Source: Cupriavidus sp. WKF15 (GTDB taxonomy: Bacteria; Pseudomonadota; Gammaproteobacteria; Burkholderiales; Burkholderiaceae). From it: 64,000 nt of DNA. Under the pieces are notes generated by a model. That model worked only from the letters and a program-made list of their open reading frames with translations, made no database searches and was not told the origin of the DNA. The stretch spans positions 1,612,001-1,676,000 of the forward strand of contig NZ_CP119573.1 of assembly GCF_029278605.1 (NCBI RefSeq), written 5' to 3'. Shown piece by piece: positions 34,618-44,281 of this stretch. Positions within the stretch are counted from its first letter, which is position 1. Each line of letters begins with the position of its first letter. The translations under genes were made by a program, and so were the position numbers.

Positions 34618-36684
34618 TCAGCCACCGTTATCCCCTTGCGCCTTGTGCTTTGCCGCCATCTTCTCCTGCTGCCCGGGCGGCACGCCTTCGTAATGGCTGA
34701 ACTGGATGGTGTAGCTGCCATGGCCACCGGTCAGGCTGTTCAGGCGCGACTGGTAGTCGTTGAGTTCGGACAGCGGCACCTTGCCGGCCACGATCACGGT
34801 GTTGGCGGCGCCCGTGCGCGTGCCATGCACCTGGCCACGCTTGGACGAGAGGTCGCCGATCACGTCGCCCATGGAGGTATCCGGCATCATCACCTCGATG
34901 TCGACCACCGGTTCCAGCACGCTGGGCCTGGCCTTGAGCACCGCGTCGATAAATGCCTTGCGGCCGGCGGCGGAAAATGCCACTTCCTTGGAATCCACGG
35001 GATGGCTCTTGCCGTCCAGCACGGTGACGCGCACGTCCTGCATCGGGAAGCCGGCCAGCGGCCCGCTTTCCAGCGCCTGGCGGATGCCCTTTTCCACGGC
35101 TGGAATGAACTGTCCGGGAATGGCGCCGCCCTTGACCGCGTCGATGAACTCGAAGCCTTCGCCGCGTGGCAGCGGCTCGACGCGCAACATCACTTCGCCG
35201 AACTGGCCGGCGCCGCCGGTCTGCTTCTTGTGGCGATGATGGCCTTCGGCGGAGCCGCCGATGGTCTCGCGATACGCAATGCGCGGCGGCCGCGTGACGA
35301 CCTCCAGCTTGTACTGTTCGGTCAGCCGCTCCAGCACGCAGCGCAGGTGGAATTCGCCCAGGCCAAGCAGCACGGTTTCATTGGTGCCGGCCGGGTGTTC
35401 GATGCGCAGGCACGGGTCCTCGGCAGCCAGCTTGTGCAGGACTTCGGCCATGCGCTGCTCGTTGCCGCGGCGCGCGGGTTCGATGGCCAGGCCGTAGATC
35501 GGCGTCGGGAATTCCAGCGGGATCAGGTGGATATTGCCGTCTTCGGTGGCGTCGTGGAGCACCGCATCGAAGCCGATCTCGTCGATCTTGGCGACGGCGC
35601 AGATGTCGCCCGGCCCGGCGCGCGGCACTTCCTCGTGTTCCTTGCCCTGCAGCAGCAACAGGTGCGCCACCTTGAACGGCTGGCGCGCATCGCCGATATA
35701 GAGCTGGCTGTCGCGCGTCACCGTGCCCTGGTGGATGCGGAATATGGCCATCTTGCCGACGTAGGGATCCATCACGATCTTGAAGACGTGAGCCAGCACG
35801 TGCTTGTCCGGTACCGGCTCGGCACGCACTTCCTTCTTGCGCTCGGCGCCCTCGCTGCCTTCGCCGACGCTGCGGTAGAACATCGGCGGGTTGCCTTCGG
35901 TCGGGTTCGGCAGCAGCCGCACGAAGGCGTCCAGCAACTCGCGCACGCCGGCGCCAGTGGCGGCGGAAGTGAAGCAGATCGGCACCAAGTGCCCTTCGCG
36001 CAGCGCGCGCTCGAACGGCGCGTGCAACTGCTCGGGCTGGATGGCCTCGCCTTGCTCCAGGTACAGCTCCATCAGCTCGGGATCGATCTCGATCACCTGA
36101 TCCACCAGCGCATCATGCGCGGCCGGCACGCTCAGGAAGTCCGATTCCCCGGCCGGGTTGAAGAAGCAGTCCACCACCTGGCTGCCGTTCGCGGCCGGCA
36201 GGTTGATCGGCAGGCACTCCTTGCCAAAGGCTTCCTGGATATCGGCGAGCAGCGCGGGCAGGTCGACCTTCTCGCCGTCGATGCCGTTGATGATGATCAT
36301 CCGGCACAGCTTGCGCGCCTGTGCCCACGCCATGGCGCGCCGTGTGGTCATTTCGATGCCGGTCTGGGCATTGATGACGATGGCTGCGGTCTCCACGGCG
36401 GGCAGCGCGCTGATGGCCTGGCCGGAGAAATCGGGGTACCCCGGGGTATCGACCAGGTAGATGCGGGTATCGCGGAAATCGACGTGCAGGACTGCTGAGG
36501 TGAGGGAGTGGTGGTATTTGCGCTCGAGCGGGTCAAAGTCGCTGACCGTGGAGCCCCGCTCGACGCTGCCCGGGGCATGCAGGGCTCCCCCCCTGTGCAG
36601 CAGCGCTTCGGCCAGTGTGGTCTTGCCGCAACCCGCATGGCCGAGCAGGGCAATGGTACGGATTGCGTCGGGACTGTAGTGCAT
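34618..36684 (-). CDS. Elongation factor G-like translational GTPase
   Basis: A 688-residue EF-G paralogue with all five domains: G domain (P-loop GHAGCGKTTLAEAL, DTPGYPDFSGQA), domain II, domain III (LGLGEFHLRCVLERL), domain IV (GGAGQFGEVMLRVEPL) and domain V. The G4 motif that is NKxD in canonical EF-G reads NGIDGEK here, and the switch I region is shortened. Such paralogues are accessory: stress, ribosome recycling, or unknown. The housekeeping fusA normally sits in the str operon, which is not here. ATG at 36684. Confidence 0.87.
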   Translation of the reverse strand: MHYSPDAIRTIALLGHAGCGKTTLAEALLHRGGALHAPGSVERGSTVSDFDPLERKYHHSLTSAVLHVDFRDTRIYLVDTPGYPDFSGQAISALPAVETAAIVINAQTGIEMTTRRAMAWAQARKLCRMIIINGIDGEKVDLPALLADIQEAFGKECLPINLPAANGSQVVDCFFNPAGESDFLSVPAAHDALVDQVIEIDPELMELYLEQGEAIQPEQLHAPFERALREGHLVPICFTSAATGAGVRELLDAFVRLLPNPTEGNPPMFYRSVGEGSEGAERKKEVRAEPVPDKHVLAHVFKIVMDPYVGKMAIFRIHQGTVTRDSQLYIGDARQPFKVAHLLLLQGKEHEEVPRAGPGDICAVAKIDEIGFDAVLHDATEDGNIHLIPLEFPTPIYGLAIEPARRGNEQRMAEVLHKLAAEDPCLRIEHPAGTNETVLLGLGEFHLRCVLERLTEQYKLEVVTRPPRIAYRETIGGSAEGHHRHKKQTGGAGQFGEVMLRVEPLPRGEGFEFIDAVKGGAIPGQFIPAVEKGIRQALESGPLAGFPMQDVRVTVLDGKSHPVDSKEVAFSAAGRKAFIDAVLKARPSVLEPVVDIEVMMPDTSMGDVIGDLSSKRGQVHGTRTGAANTVIVAGKVPLSELNDYQSRLNSLTGGHGSYTIQFSHYEGVPPGQQEKMAAKHKAQGDNGG

Positions 36685-36858
36685 GGCAGCTCTCGTCCGG
36701 CAATGGCAGTCAGGCCATTATTGGCGAAAATCGCCGGAAGCACCATATGCGCGCAGGGCGCCAACGGGCGGCAACAGACAAAGGTGTTTCTCGTCCGTCA
36801 CACCGGTACGTGCCGGCGGGACGCTGCGTTGCAGCATATCCCGCCGCTGAATCATGGC

Positions 36859-38301
36859 TCAGATGACTTCGTCCTTCAGGTGATACCAGTGGTACAGGAA
36901 GCGCTGGCCGAGCCGTCGGAACGGGGCGAACATCTGCGATTCCACCATTTCCCGCACATTCGGGAATGGCAGCGGCGCGCGGAAGATCGGCAGTTGCGGC
37001 AGCGATGCTTCCTTGCCCGCGATCAGCGCCGCCAGCCGCCTGCCGGCCTGGGCGGAATACATCACGCCGTTGCCGCCATATCCCATCGCGTAGTAGATCG
37101 ACTGCGCCGGGTCAGGCTGCGTGATGCGCGGCATCATGTCGTGGCTCACGTCGACCCAGCCCCACCACGAGTAGTCGATCTGGATGCCGCGCAGCGCCGG
37201 GAACTTGCGGTACATGTCGTTGACCAGCTTCTGGCGGTACTGGTCCTGGGGCGCATCATTGCCCGTGATCGCGCTGCGGCTGCCGATCTGCAGGCGGCCA
37301 TCTGGCATCAGGCGGTAGTAGTGGCGCAGGATGCGGGTGTCGGTGATGACCTGGGTCGTGCGGAAGTTGCAAGCCTCGATCTCGGCGGGCGTCAGCACGC
37401 GCGTGACGATCGAGTTCGACAGGATTGGGAACAGCCGGTTCTTCAGTTGCGGATGCAGGGACTGCGAGGTATAGCCGCCTGTGGCCACGCCGACCGCGCG
37501 GGCGCGCACGATGCCACCGGGCGTGCGCAGGTAGTGCACGCCATTGCGGGTTTCCCAGCCGGTCACGGGGCTGGACGGATGCACCTTGACGCCCAGTTCG
37601 CGCGCGCGGCGCAGGTAGCCGAAAGCAAGCTTGCCGGCATGGATGCCGATGCCTTCGGGTTCATGCATGGCGCCCGCGGCTTCCTTGTCGTCGACGTATT
37701 CGCGCCGCACGGTGTCGGCGTCGAAGATGCGCGCGTCGTACTTGAAGACCTCGCGCAGGATCTTCGCTTCCTTCTCCAGCGCGGGCATGGCCTTGTCGCG
37801 GTGGGCGATATACAGGTGGCCACCGGGCTGCGGATCGCAGTCGATGTCCTTGATCAGGTCCTTGAAGGTCTGCATGCCGGCGCAGACTTCTTCATGCAAT
37901 TGCAGTGCCGTGTCCAGGCCGTAGCGTTGGATCCACTGCGAGCGCTTGAGGCGGCCTGAAGCGCACTGAGCCTGGCCGCCATTGCGGGTGCTGCAGCCCC
38001 AGCTGACGCGGTTGGCCTCGAGCACGGTGGCCTTGATGCCGTGTTCCTGCGCCAGGAAGATGGCGCTGGTCAGCCCGGTGAAGCCCGAGCCGATGATGGC
38101 GACGTCCACGTCGATATCGTGCGTGATGGGGCCGTCGTCGGCAGGCGGCTCGCCGGCGGTGCCGATCCAGTAGGTCGGCGCGTATTCGCGGCCCTGACCC
38201 GGCGTGGGCGTGCGCAGCGGGTCGTAGGCGGGGTCGTACGGCCGCGACGGCGCGGTGGCATTGCCGCCGTTCAGGATGTTGCGGGTGGCTACAGCTTCCA
38301 T
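36859..38301 (-). CDS. FAD-dependent oxidoreductase of the DAO family (PuuB/OrdL-like)
   Basis: A 480-residue flavoprotein. ADP-binding motif DVAIIGSGFTGLTSAIFLAQ with Glu in LEANRVSWG, the SWGCSTRNGGQ flavin-contact motif, and the C-terminal GYGGNGVMYS. The N-terminal 60 residues, including YDPLRTPTPGQGREYAPTYW, resemble gamma-glutamylputrescine oxidase (PuuB) and related amine oxidases. Oxidises an amine, probably a polyamine or amino-acid derivative, to an aldehyde or imine. It follows the NTF2-like gene by 16 bp and is probably in one operon with it. Substrate inferred from family. Confidence 0.82.
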   Translation of the reverse strand: MEAVATRNILNGGNATAPSRPYDPAYDPLRTPTPGQGREYAPTYWIGTAGEPPADDGPITHDIDVDVAIIGSGFTGLTSAIFLAQEHGIKATVLEANRVSWGCSTRNGGQAQCASGRLKRSQWIQRYGLDTALQLHEEVCAGMQTFKDLIKDIDCDPQPGGHLYIAHRDKAMPALEKEAKILREVFKYDARIFDADTVRREYVDDKEAAGAMHEPEGIGIHAGKLAFGYLRRARELGVKVHPSSPVTGWETRNGVHYLRTPGGIVRARAVGVATGGYTSQSLHPQLKNRLFPILSNSIVTRVLTPAEIEACNFRTTQVITDTRILRHYYRLMPDGRLQIGSRSAITGNDAPQDQYRQKLVNDMYRKFPALRGIQIDYSWWGWVDVSHDMMPRITQPDPAQSIYYAMGYGGNGVMYSAQAGRRLAALIAGKEASLPQLPIFRAPLPFPNVREMVESQMFAPFRRLGQRFLYHWYHLKDEVI

Positions 38302-38317
38302 GGCGCGTCTCCGGTGC

Positions 38318-38722
38318 TCAGGCGGCGTTGCCGACCGGGGGGCGATCCTTGCGGTAGGCGTTCTTCACCGCGATCTTGCCGTCGCGGAACGTGAATACGT
38401 CCACCATGCGTGCTTCGATGCGCGCGCCGTCGGCGCGGGTGCCGCGGAAGGTCGATTCGCTCACGCCGCGGTCGCCGGACACGAAATGCTCGCCCTCGGT
38501 CCACGAGGCGTCGGGAAAGGTCTGCCAGGCCAGCACGAAGCCTTCGCGCACGGCGTCGCGGCCGATAAAGCTGCGCCCGAGCAGCTCGCCGCCGGCTACG
38601 CCGTGGAAGGCGCAGTCGTCGGCCATGAAGCGCATCAGCGCGTCGATGTCGTGGCGGTTCCAGGCGTCGTTGAAGGCTTGCAGGAGGTCGGTGCCGACCG
38701 GGCTGTTGCTGGGCTTGCTCAT
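38318..38722 (-). CDS. NTF2/SnoaL-like small protein
   Basis: A 134-residue cone-shaped alpha+beta-barrel protein (LLQAFNDAWNRHDIDALMRF, DDCAFHGVAGGE, VDVFTFRDGKIAVKNAY). The family includes polyketide cyclases, isomerases and ligand-binding proteins, so no reaction can be assigned. First gene of a two-gene unit with the FAD oxidoreductase. ATG at 38722 with AAGGAGACC upstream. Confidence 0.83.
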   Translation of the reverse strand: MSKPSNSPVGTDLLQAFNDAWNRHDIDALMRFMADDCAFHGVAGGELLGRSFIGRDAVREGFVLAWQTFPDASWTEGEHFVSGDRGVSESTFRGTRADGARIEARMVDVFTFRDGKIAVKNAYRKDRPPVGNAA

Positions 38723-38902
38723 TTAGGTCTCCTTGGTATCGCGTGACGATGCGGCGGCGGGGGCCGCGCATCGGCCATGACCTGAGGATAGGGAGCGCGC
38801 GCGTCGTGTTGTAGGACCAGTTGGCGGGAATCGCTTGGGCCAGCGGTGGAATGGGACTGGAATCTCCTGGCGGCACGCTTGCGGCACGTTCGAACATGCA
38901 GA

Positions 38903-38929
38903 AAGGGCTACTGCGCGGCAGTAGCCCTT
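38903..38929 (-). terminator. Terminator downstream of the MocR gene
   Basis: AAGGGCTACTGC, three bases, GCAGTAGCCCTT (12-bp perfect stem). On the minus strand it is followed by TCTGC after a short T run that is part of the stem end. It lies 29 bp after the MocR stop. Confidence 0.65.
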
Positions 38930-38957
38930 GCGTCCGTCGCCAGCTGCAACCGCGCGC

Positions 38958-40499
38958 TCAGGCGGCCGATGCGCCCTGCGCGGCGATGGTCGCGTGCAGT
39001 TCACGTGCCACGCTGGCCAGCACGCGGATGCCGGGTTCGATGCGTTCCGGCGCGATCGACGAATAGCCGAGCCGGAAGCCATTGCGCGGCGCCGGCTCGC
39101 TCATGAAGAACACGCTGCCCGGCTCGATCAGCACGCCCTGCAGCTCGGCCAGGCGTGCCAGCGCATCGGCGTCCAGCCATGGCGGGCCTTCGATCCAGCA
39201 GGAGGCGCCACCGGCAATTGGCACGGGGCGGAACTCGGGCATGTGGGCGGCCAGCGCCGCCAGCACCGTTTCGGCACGCGCCCGGTGCGCGGCGGACAGC
39301 CGGCGCAGGTGCGCATCATAGTGCCCCAGCGACAGGAACAGCGAGAACGCGCGCTGGATGTAGGCGGACGGGTGCCGCAGCATCAGCCGGCGCGCGCCGC
39401 GCAGCTCGGCGATCAGCTCGGCGGGGCCGACGATGTAGCCGATGCGCAGCCCCGGCGCCAGGCTCTTCGACAGGCTGCCCACGTAGATCACGCGGTTGTT
39501 GCGGTCCAGGCTCTTCAGCGTGGGCGTGGGGTCGCCTTCGAAGCGGCTCTCGCTTTCGTAGTCGTCCTCGATCAGCACGAAGTCCGCTTCTTCCGCCTGC
39601 CGCAGCAGGGCCTGGCGGCGCGCCAGCGGCATGGTGACGGTGGTGGGGCACTGGTGGCTGGGGGTGACATAAACGTAGTCGCAGGCGCGCAGCGCATCGG
39701 ACGGGATCACGCCCTCGGCATCGATGGGCAGCGGGATCAGCTTCGAGGTATGGCGGCCGAAGATATTGCGTGCGTCCGGGTAGCCCGGCTCCTCGATGCC
39801 GACAGGCGTGTCGGGGCTGGCGAGCAGGTCGGACAGCAGGTAGAGGGCCTGCTGCGCGCCCACGGTGATCACGATCTCGTCGGCACCGGCCCACACGCCG
39901 CGGCGTGGCAGCACGCGCGTGCGGATCTGCTGCACCAGCGACTCGTCGTCGCGCACGATCATGTCCTGCGCCCACTCGTGGATATCGAGCACGCTCAGGG
40001 CCTTCAGGCAGCACTCGCGCCAGTCGGCGGTGGGGAACAGCACCGGGTCGTACTGGCCGTAAATGAAGGGGTAGGGGTAGTCGCGCCAGTTGTGGCGCTT
40101 GACGATATTGCGCTGGTGGGTGGGGCGAAAGACAAAGCGGCGGTCCCAGTCCGGACGCGCGCCGCCATGGGTGTCAGGGCTCGGCGTGCCGCGCAGCGAG
40201 GCCACGCCGCTCACGCGAGCACCAAGGATCTCGGGGTTGACGAAATAGCCGCTGCGCTCGCGCGAGATCAGGTAACCCTCGTCCACGAGCTGCTGGTAGG
40301 CCAGCACCACGGTATTGCGCGCCACGCGCAACTGCGCGGACATCTCGCGGCTGCTCGGCAGCGGGATGCCCAGCGGGAGCTGTTCGTCCAGGATCGCGGA
40401 GACCAGCATCTGGCGGATCTTGCCTTGCAGGCTCAGGCCGGAGTGGGCGTGTTGCTGGAAGAGCTGGTCCCACATGGGGGGGGTCAGCTTGGTGGTCAT
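38958..40499 (-). CDS. MocR/GabR-type regulator (GntR HTH fused to class I aminotransferase domain)
   Basis: A 513-residue PLP-binding transcription factor. N-terminal GntR winged helix (PLPSSREMSAQLRVARNTVV, GYLISRERSGYFV) and an aminotransferase fold with TVGAQQALYLLSDLL, PSHQCPTTVTMPLARR, and the PLP lysine in YVGSLSKSLAPGLRIGYIVG. MocR members regulate GABA, taurine or pyridoxal metabolism. The neighbouring GABA-type permease, transcribed the same way and upstream, suggests an amino-acid or GABA signal. The ATG at 40499 is preceded by a C/A-rich leader with an operator-like palindrome. An upstream in-frame start at 40625 would overlap the permease gene's stop and was rejected. Confidence 0.92.
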   Translation of the reverse strand: MTTKLTPPMWDQLFQQHAHSGLSLQGKIRQMLVSAILDEQLPLGIPLPSSREMSAQLRVARNTVVLAYQQLVDEGYLISRERSGYFVNPEILGARVSGVASLRGTPSPDTHGGARPDWDRRFVFRPTHQRNIVKRHNWRDYPYPFIYGQYDPVLFPTADWRECCLKALSVLDIHEWAQDMIVRDDESLVQQIRTRVLPRRGVWAGADEIVITVGAQQALYLLSDLLASPDTPVGIEEPGYPDARNIFGRHTSKLIPLPIDAEGVIPSDALRACDYVYVTPSHQCPTTVTMPLARRQALLRQAEEADFVLIEDDYESESRFEGDPTPTLKSLDRNNRVIYVGSLSKSLAPGLRIGYIVGPAELIAELRGARRLMLRHPSAYIQRAFSLFLSLGHYDAHLRRLSAAHRARAETVLAALAAHMPEFRPVPIAGGASCWIEGPPWLDADALARLAELQGVLIEPGSVFFMSEPAPRNGFRLGYSSIAPERIEPGIRVLASVARELHATIAAQGASAA

Positions 40500-40539
40500 G
40501 GGATGGGGTGGTTTGTTGATTTGGGGGGTGGTTTGGTTT

Positions 40540-40558
40540 GTTGTTGGGTCCCAACAAC
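40540..40558. promoter_or_regulatory. 19-bp palindrome in the MocR leader
   Basis: GTTGTTGGG, T, CCCAACAAC: perfect 9-bp arms, 41 bp before the MocR ATG, in an otherwise strongly G/T-biased stretch (40500-40560). Probable autoregulatory operator. Confidence 0.55.
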
Positions 40559-40621
40559 CTACAAAGAGCAAAGGCGCGAGACAGAGTAAGTACCCCATCC
40601 CAACGCCCCCACCCATCCCCA

Positions 40622-42058
40622 TCAATACTCATGCAAATCCGGCCGCGGCATCTCCGCTAGCGGCACGACCTGCGCCACGCCTCGTCGAAACAGATGCCGC
40701 AAGATATAGGCCGATACCAGCAGCCCAAGGCTGGCGACCCCCAACGCCAGTGGCGTGCGCTGATCGGGAATGAAGGCCATGGCTACCACGATCGCCACCA
40801 TGCCGAAGATCGCAAACCACGTCAGGTACGGATAGCACCACATCCTCACTTTGAGCAGATGGGGCGCTTCGCGCTCCAGCCGCGCACGCAGCCGCAACTG
40901 CGACACCGCGATCAGGATGTAGACAAAGATGGCAACCGTGCCGTACGAATTGACCAGGAAGGCGAAGACCTTGTCCGGCGATACATACGACATCACCACC
41001 GCCCCATAACCGAACAGCGTGGCGACCAGGATGGCGCGCGTGGGCACGCCGTTGCGGCTCACGCGGGCGAGCGAGCGCGGTGCATCGCCACGGCGCGTCA
41101 GCGCGAACAGCATGCGCGACGACGCGTACAGGCCCGAGTTGAGCGCCGACAGCACGGCGGTCAGCACGATCGCGTTCATGATCTGCGCGGCCGCCGGGAT
41201 CCCCATGACGTTGAGCGCGCTGACGTACGGCGTGGCGATGCCAGTGGCATTCCACGGCACCAGGCAGACCACCAGCAGCACCGAACCCACATAGAACACG
41301 AGCACGCGCGTGATGACCGAGTTGGTGGCGCGCGCTACGGCCTTCTGCGGCTCGGCGGTCTCGGCCGCGGCGATGGTGACGATCTCCGCGCCGAAGTAGA
41401 AGCCGGTCGCCGCGACTGCGCCGGTCAGCACCGGCACGATGCCATTCGGCATGAAGCCGCCGTTCGCGGTCAGGTTGGAAACGTTCATGCCGTGGGCGCC
41501 GGGCGCCAGGCCCAGCACGTACACGCCTGCTACGAACAGGAACACCATGATGGCGGCGACTTTGATCGACGCGAACCAGAACTCGAACTCGCCGAAGGAC
41601 TTGACCGAGACGAGGTTGGTTAGTGTGAGCATGACCAGCAATACCAGGCTGATGGTCCAGTTGGGCACGTCGGGCAGCCAGTAGCGCACCAGGTCGGCAC
41701 CCGCCACGGCTTCGAGCGCCACGACGATGACCCAGAAGTACCAGTACATCCAGCCGGTCAGGAAGCTGGCCAGGTTGCCGACAGCGGGACGGTCGCTCCA
41801 GGCCTCGCGGGCGTATTCGTAGAACGAGCCGCCGCCGGGCATGGCGCAGGCAAGCTCGCCGAGCATGCGCATCACCAGCACCACGAGCAGGCCGGTGATC
41901 AGGAAGGAAAGAACCGCGGCGGGCCCCGCGGATTTGATGACGACGCCACTGCCAACAAAGAGGCCGGCGCCGATGACGCCGCCCAGGGCGATCATGGTCA
42001 TGTGCCGCTGCTTGAGGCCGTGCGATAGCCCTGACGAGGGCTGTGGTGTATGGGTCAT
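40622..42058 (-). CDS. Amino-acid permease of the APC family (GabP/AnsP-like)
   Basis: A 478-residue transporter with 12 predicted transmembrane helices. The amino-acid-transporter signature is present (GLKQRHMTMIALGGVIGAGL, then SGVVIKSAGPAAVLSF), with EIVTIAAAETAEPQKAV and the RRGDAPRSLARVSRNGVPTR loop. Substrate probably GABA, a basic or a neutral amino acid; not decidable from sequence. The ATG at 42058 has GGAGACACAAC upstream; the frame extends upstream to 42199, but that stretch does not look like protein. Divergent from the IclR gene across a 313-bp region with a strong palindrome. Confidence 0.9.
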   Translation of the reverse strand: MTHTPQPSSGLSHGLKQRHMTMIALGGVIGAGLFVGSGVVIKSAGPAAVLSFLITGLLVVLVMRMLGELACAMPGGGSFYEYAREAWSDRPAVGNLASFLTGWMYWYFWVIVVALEAVAGADLVRYWLPDVPNWTISLVLLVMLTLTNLVSVKSFGEFEFWFASIKVAAIMVFLFVAGVYVLGLAPGAHGMNVSNLTANGGFMPNGIVPVLTGAVAATGFYFGAEIVTIAAAETAEPQKAVARATNSVITRVLVFYVGSVLLVVCLVPWNATGIATPYVSALNVMGIPAAAQIMNAIVLTAVLSALNSGLYASSRMLFALTRRGDAPRSLARVSRNGVPTRAILVATLFGYGAVVMSYVSPDKVFAFLVNSYGTVAIFVYILIAVSQLRLRARLEREAPHLLKVRMWCYPYLTWFAIFGMVAIVVAMAFIPDQRTPLALGVASLGLLVSAYILRHLFRRGVAQVVPLAEMPRPDLHEY

Positions 42059-42238
42059 GTTGTGTCTCCTGTACTGCTGACTGCTGTCTGTCAGCCGCCG
42101 CGGCGCCTTTCTGTCTGTAATAGTCGGCGCTGCGCGTAATTGCAGGCCGGTTGCCGTGGTCGGTTCACCCCGTTTGGTGCCAAGGGCGGTGGAAATCATC
42201 TATCCATTTGATTTGTGTCTCCGAGTTACCTTGTAAAA

Positions 42239-42255
42239 CGGAACAAATTGTTCCG
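42239..42255. promoter_or_regulatory. IclR-type palindromic operator
   Basis: CGGAACAA, A, TTGTTCCG: perfect 8-bp arms, in an unusually AT-rich 120-bp stretch between the permease and IclR genes. GGAAC-N-GTTCC type palindromes are common IclR-family targets. The remainder of 42059-42371 shows no gene. Confidence 0.65.
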
Positions 42256-42371
42256 ATAAATATTTATGTACTCGGAATGTAGGTCCTCTACCGCCGAAGG
42301 TCAACCGGTAATTTCAATAATTGATATGATTTGTATCTGAAACTGAAACTTGACTATGATGGGAGCCAGGC

Positions 42372-43199
42372 ATGAACGATTCGCGTCCTGCCAAGGGCGA
42401 TACCAAGCCGGATGGCGATACGCCGGCGCTGCGTCTCTTTGGCCTGCTGGAAGTCATTGCCACCAAGGATCACCCCTTCAACCTGCAGGCGCTGGTGGAG
42501 GAAACCGGACTGCCCAAGCCCACGCTGCACCGCATGCTGCAGCAGCTCGAGGCGGCCGGCATGGTCCAGCGCAACGGCGACGGCCGCCACTACGGCACCG
42601 GCCTGCGCCTGCGGCGGCTGGCGGAAAACCTGTTGTTGAACAACACCTCGCACGGCGCGCGCCACATGGTGCTGCGCAAGCTGGTGGAAGAGGTGGGCGA
42701 AAGCTGCAACCTGACCGCGTTTTCGAGCGGGGAGGTGCTGTACCTGGATCGAGTGGAGACAGCGGCGCCGCTGCGTTTCTACCTGCACCCGGGCTCGCGC
42801 GTGCCGGCGCACTGCTCGGCCACGGGCAAGCTGTTCCTGGCGCAACTGACGCCGGCGCAGCGGCAGCGCCTGCTGGCCCACGCGGAGCTGGAACGCTACA
42901 CGGCCAACACGCTGACCGACCACGCGGAACTGGAAGCGGAGATCGAGCGCGTGAAGCGTGACGGCTACGCGATGGATGACGAGGAGTTCCTGCCCGGCCT
43001 GCTGTGCATCGGCGTGCTGGTGCCGGCGGTGGACGGCGGGAAATCCAACCTGGGGCTGGCGCTGCAGGCCCCGGTGATGCGCGTGACGCGCGAGAAGTCA
43101 TTGCAGATGCTGCCCGCATTGCAGCGGGCGGCCAAAGCGCTGGCGGCCATCGAAGCCGAGAGCGGCACCGCCTGGGGCGGCGCGGACGAGGACGAGTAG
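42372..43199 (+). CDS. IclR-family transcriptional regulator
   Basis: A 275-residue regulator. N-terminal winged HTH ([36 protein letters not shown]) and a GAF-like effector domain with [14 protein letters not shown] and [17 protein letters not shown] polar 18-residue N-terminal tail and an acidic C-terminus (WGGADEDE). Likely binds the 42239 palindrome and controls itself and the divergent amino-acid permease. ATG at 42372. Confidence 0.93.
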   Translation: MNDSRPAKGDTKPDGDTPALRLFGLLEVIATKDHPFNLQALVEETGLPKPTLHRMLQQLEAAGMVQRNGDGRHYGTGLRLRRLAENLLLNNTSHGARHMVLRKLVEEVGESCNLTAFSSGEVLYLDRVETAAPLRFYLHPGSRVPAHCSATGKLFLAQLTPAQRQRLLAHAELERYTANTLTDHAELEAEIERVKRDGYAMDDEEFLPGLLCIGVLVPAVDGGKSNLGLALQAPVMRVTREKSLQMLPALQRAAKALAAIEAESGTAWGGADEDE

Positions 43200-43291
43200 G
43201 GCAGCGGCTGCGCCGGCTCCCGGCTTGTCCTGCTGTCCGCGCGCAAACAAGGACAAGCAAGGACAAGCAAGGCAAGCAGGAGGAGCACGAC

Positions 43292-44281
43292 GTGACGCAG
43301 AAGGAGTTTGGCCGGCCGGACCGCATGGTGCCGGTGCGCAGCCTGTTCGGTATCGATTCCGGCCTGACGGTGCCGGCGTTCAGCGAACGCGATGACCATG
43401 TGCCGGAGATCGACCCGGCCTACCGCTTCCAGCCCGAGGTGACGCTGGCGATCCTGTCGGGCTTCATGCGCGACCGGCGAGTGATGGTGCAGGGGCTGCA
43501 CGGCACCGGCAAATCGACGCATATCGAGCAGGTCGCCGCGCGCCTGAACTGGCCTTGCGTACGCGTGAACCTCGATGGCCACATCAGCCGGCTCGACCTG
43601 GTCGGCAAGGACGCCATCGTCATCCGCGACGGCCAGCAGATTACCGAATTCCAGGAAGGCATCGTGCCGTGGGCGCTGCAGCGGCCCGTGGCGCTGATCT
43701 TCGACGAATACGACGCGGGCCGGCCCGACGTGATGTTCGTGATCCAGCGCATCCTGGAGCGCGACGGCAAGTTCACGCTGCTGGACCAGAACCGCGTGAT
43801 CCATCCGCATCCGTCGTTCCGCCTGTTCGCGACCTCGAACACGGTCGGTCTGGGCAACCTCAACGGCCTGTACCACGGCACCCAGCTCCTGAACCATGCA
43901 CAGATCGACCGCTGGAACGTGGTGGCCACGCTCGACTACCTGCCGCACGCGGAAGAATCGGGCATCGTGCTGGCGCGCGTGCCGGAACTCGACAACGCCG
44001 AGGGCCGCGCGCTGGTCGATGCCATGGTGGCGCTGGCGGCGCTCACGCGGCGCGGCTTTGCCGCGGGCGATGTCTCGGCGCTGATGTCGCCGCGCACGGT
44101 GATCAGCTGGGCGGAGAATTGCCAGATATTCCGCGATCCGGCACTGGCATTCCGCCTGACCTTCCTGAATAAGTGCGACGAGGCGGAGCGTCCCATAGTC
44201 GCGGAGTACTACCAGCGCTGCTTTGGCCACCTGCCCGATGAAGCGGCAGGACACCCGGTCCACTCGGAGCCGGCGCAATGA
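43292..44281 (+). CDS. CobS-like AAA+ ATPase
   Basis: A 329-residue AAA+ protein of the CobS/MoxR group. Walker [10 protein letters not shown] (68-76), Walker [10 protein letters not shown] (133-141), sensor FRLFATSNT, and the N-terminal [20 protein letters not shown] typical of CobS. In aerobic cobalamin synthesis CobS works with CobT and CobN to insert cobalt, but no cobN or other cob gene is present here. It starts at a GTG (43292) after AGGAGGAGCACGAC, an unusually strong site. Overlaps the next gene by 4 bp, so the two products are made together. Confidence 0.86.
   Translation: MTQKEFGRPDRMVPVRSLFGIDSGLTVPAFSERDDHVPEIDPAYRFQPEVTLAILSGFMRDRRVMVQGLHGTGKSTHIEQVAARLNWPCVRVNLDGHISRLDLVGKDAIVIRDGQQITEFQEGIVPWALQRPVALIFDEYDAGRPDVMFVIQRILERDGKFTLLDQNRVIHPHPSFRLFATSNTVGLGNLNGLYHGTQLLNHAQIDRWNVVATLDYLPHAEESGIVLARVPELDNAEGRALVDAMVALAALTRRGFAAGDVSALMSPRTVISWAENCQIFRDPALAFRLTFLNKCDEAERPIVAEYYQRCFGHLPDEAAGHPVHSEPAQ

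Noticed and set aside
43240..43290. AAGGACAAGC direct repeats before the CobS-like gene
   Set aside because: Only two to three short copies running into the ribosome-binding site; no structure to suggest regulation.
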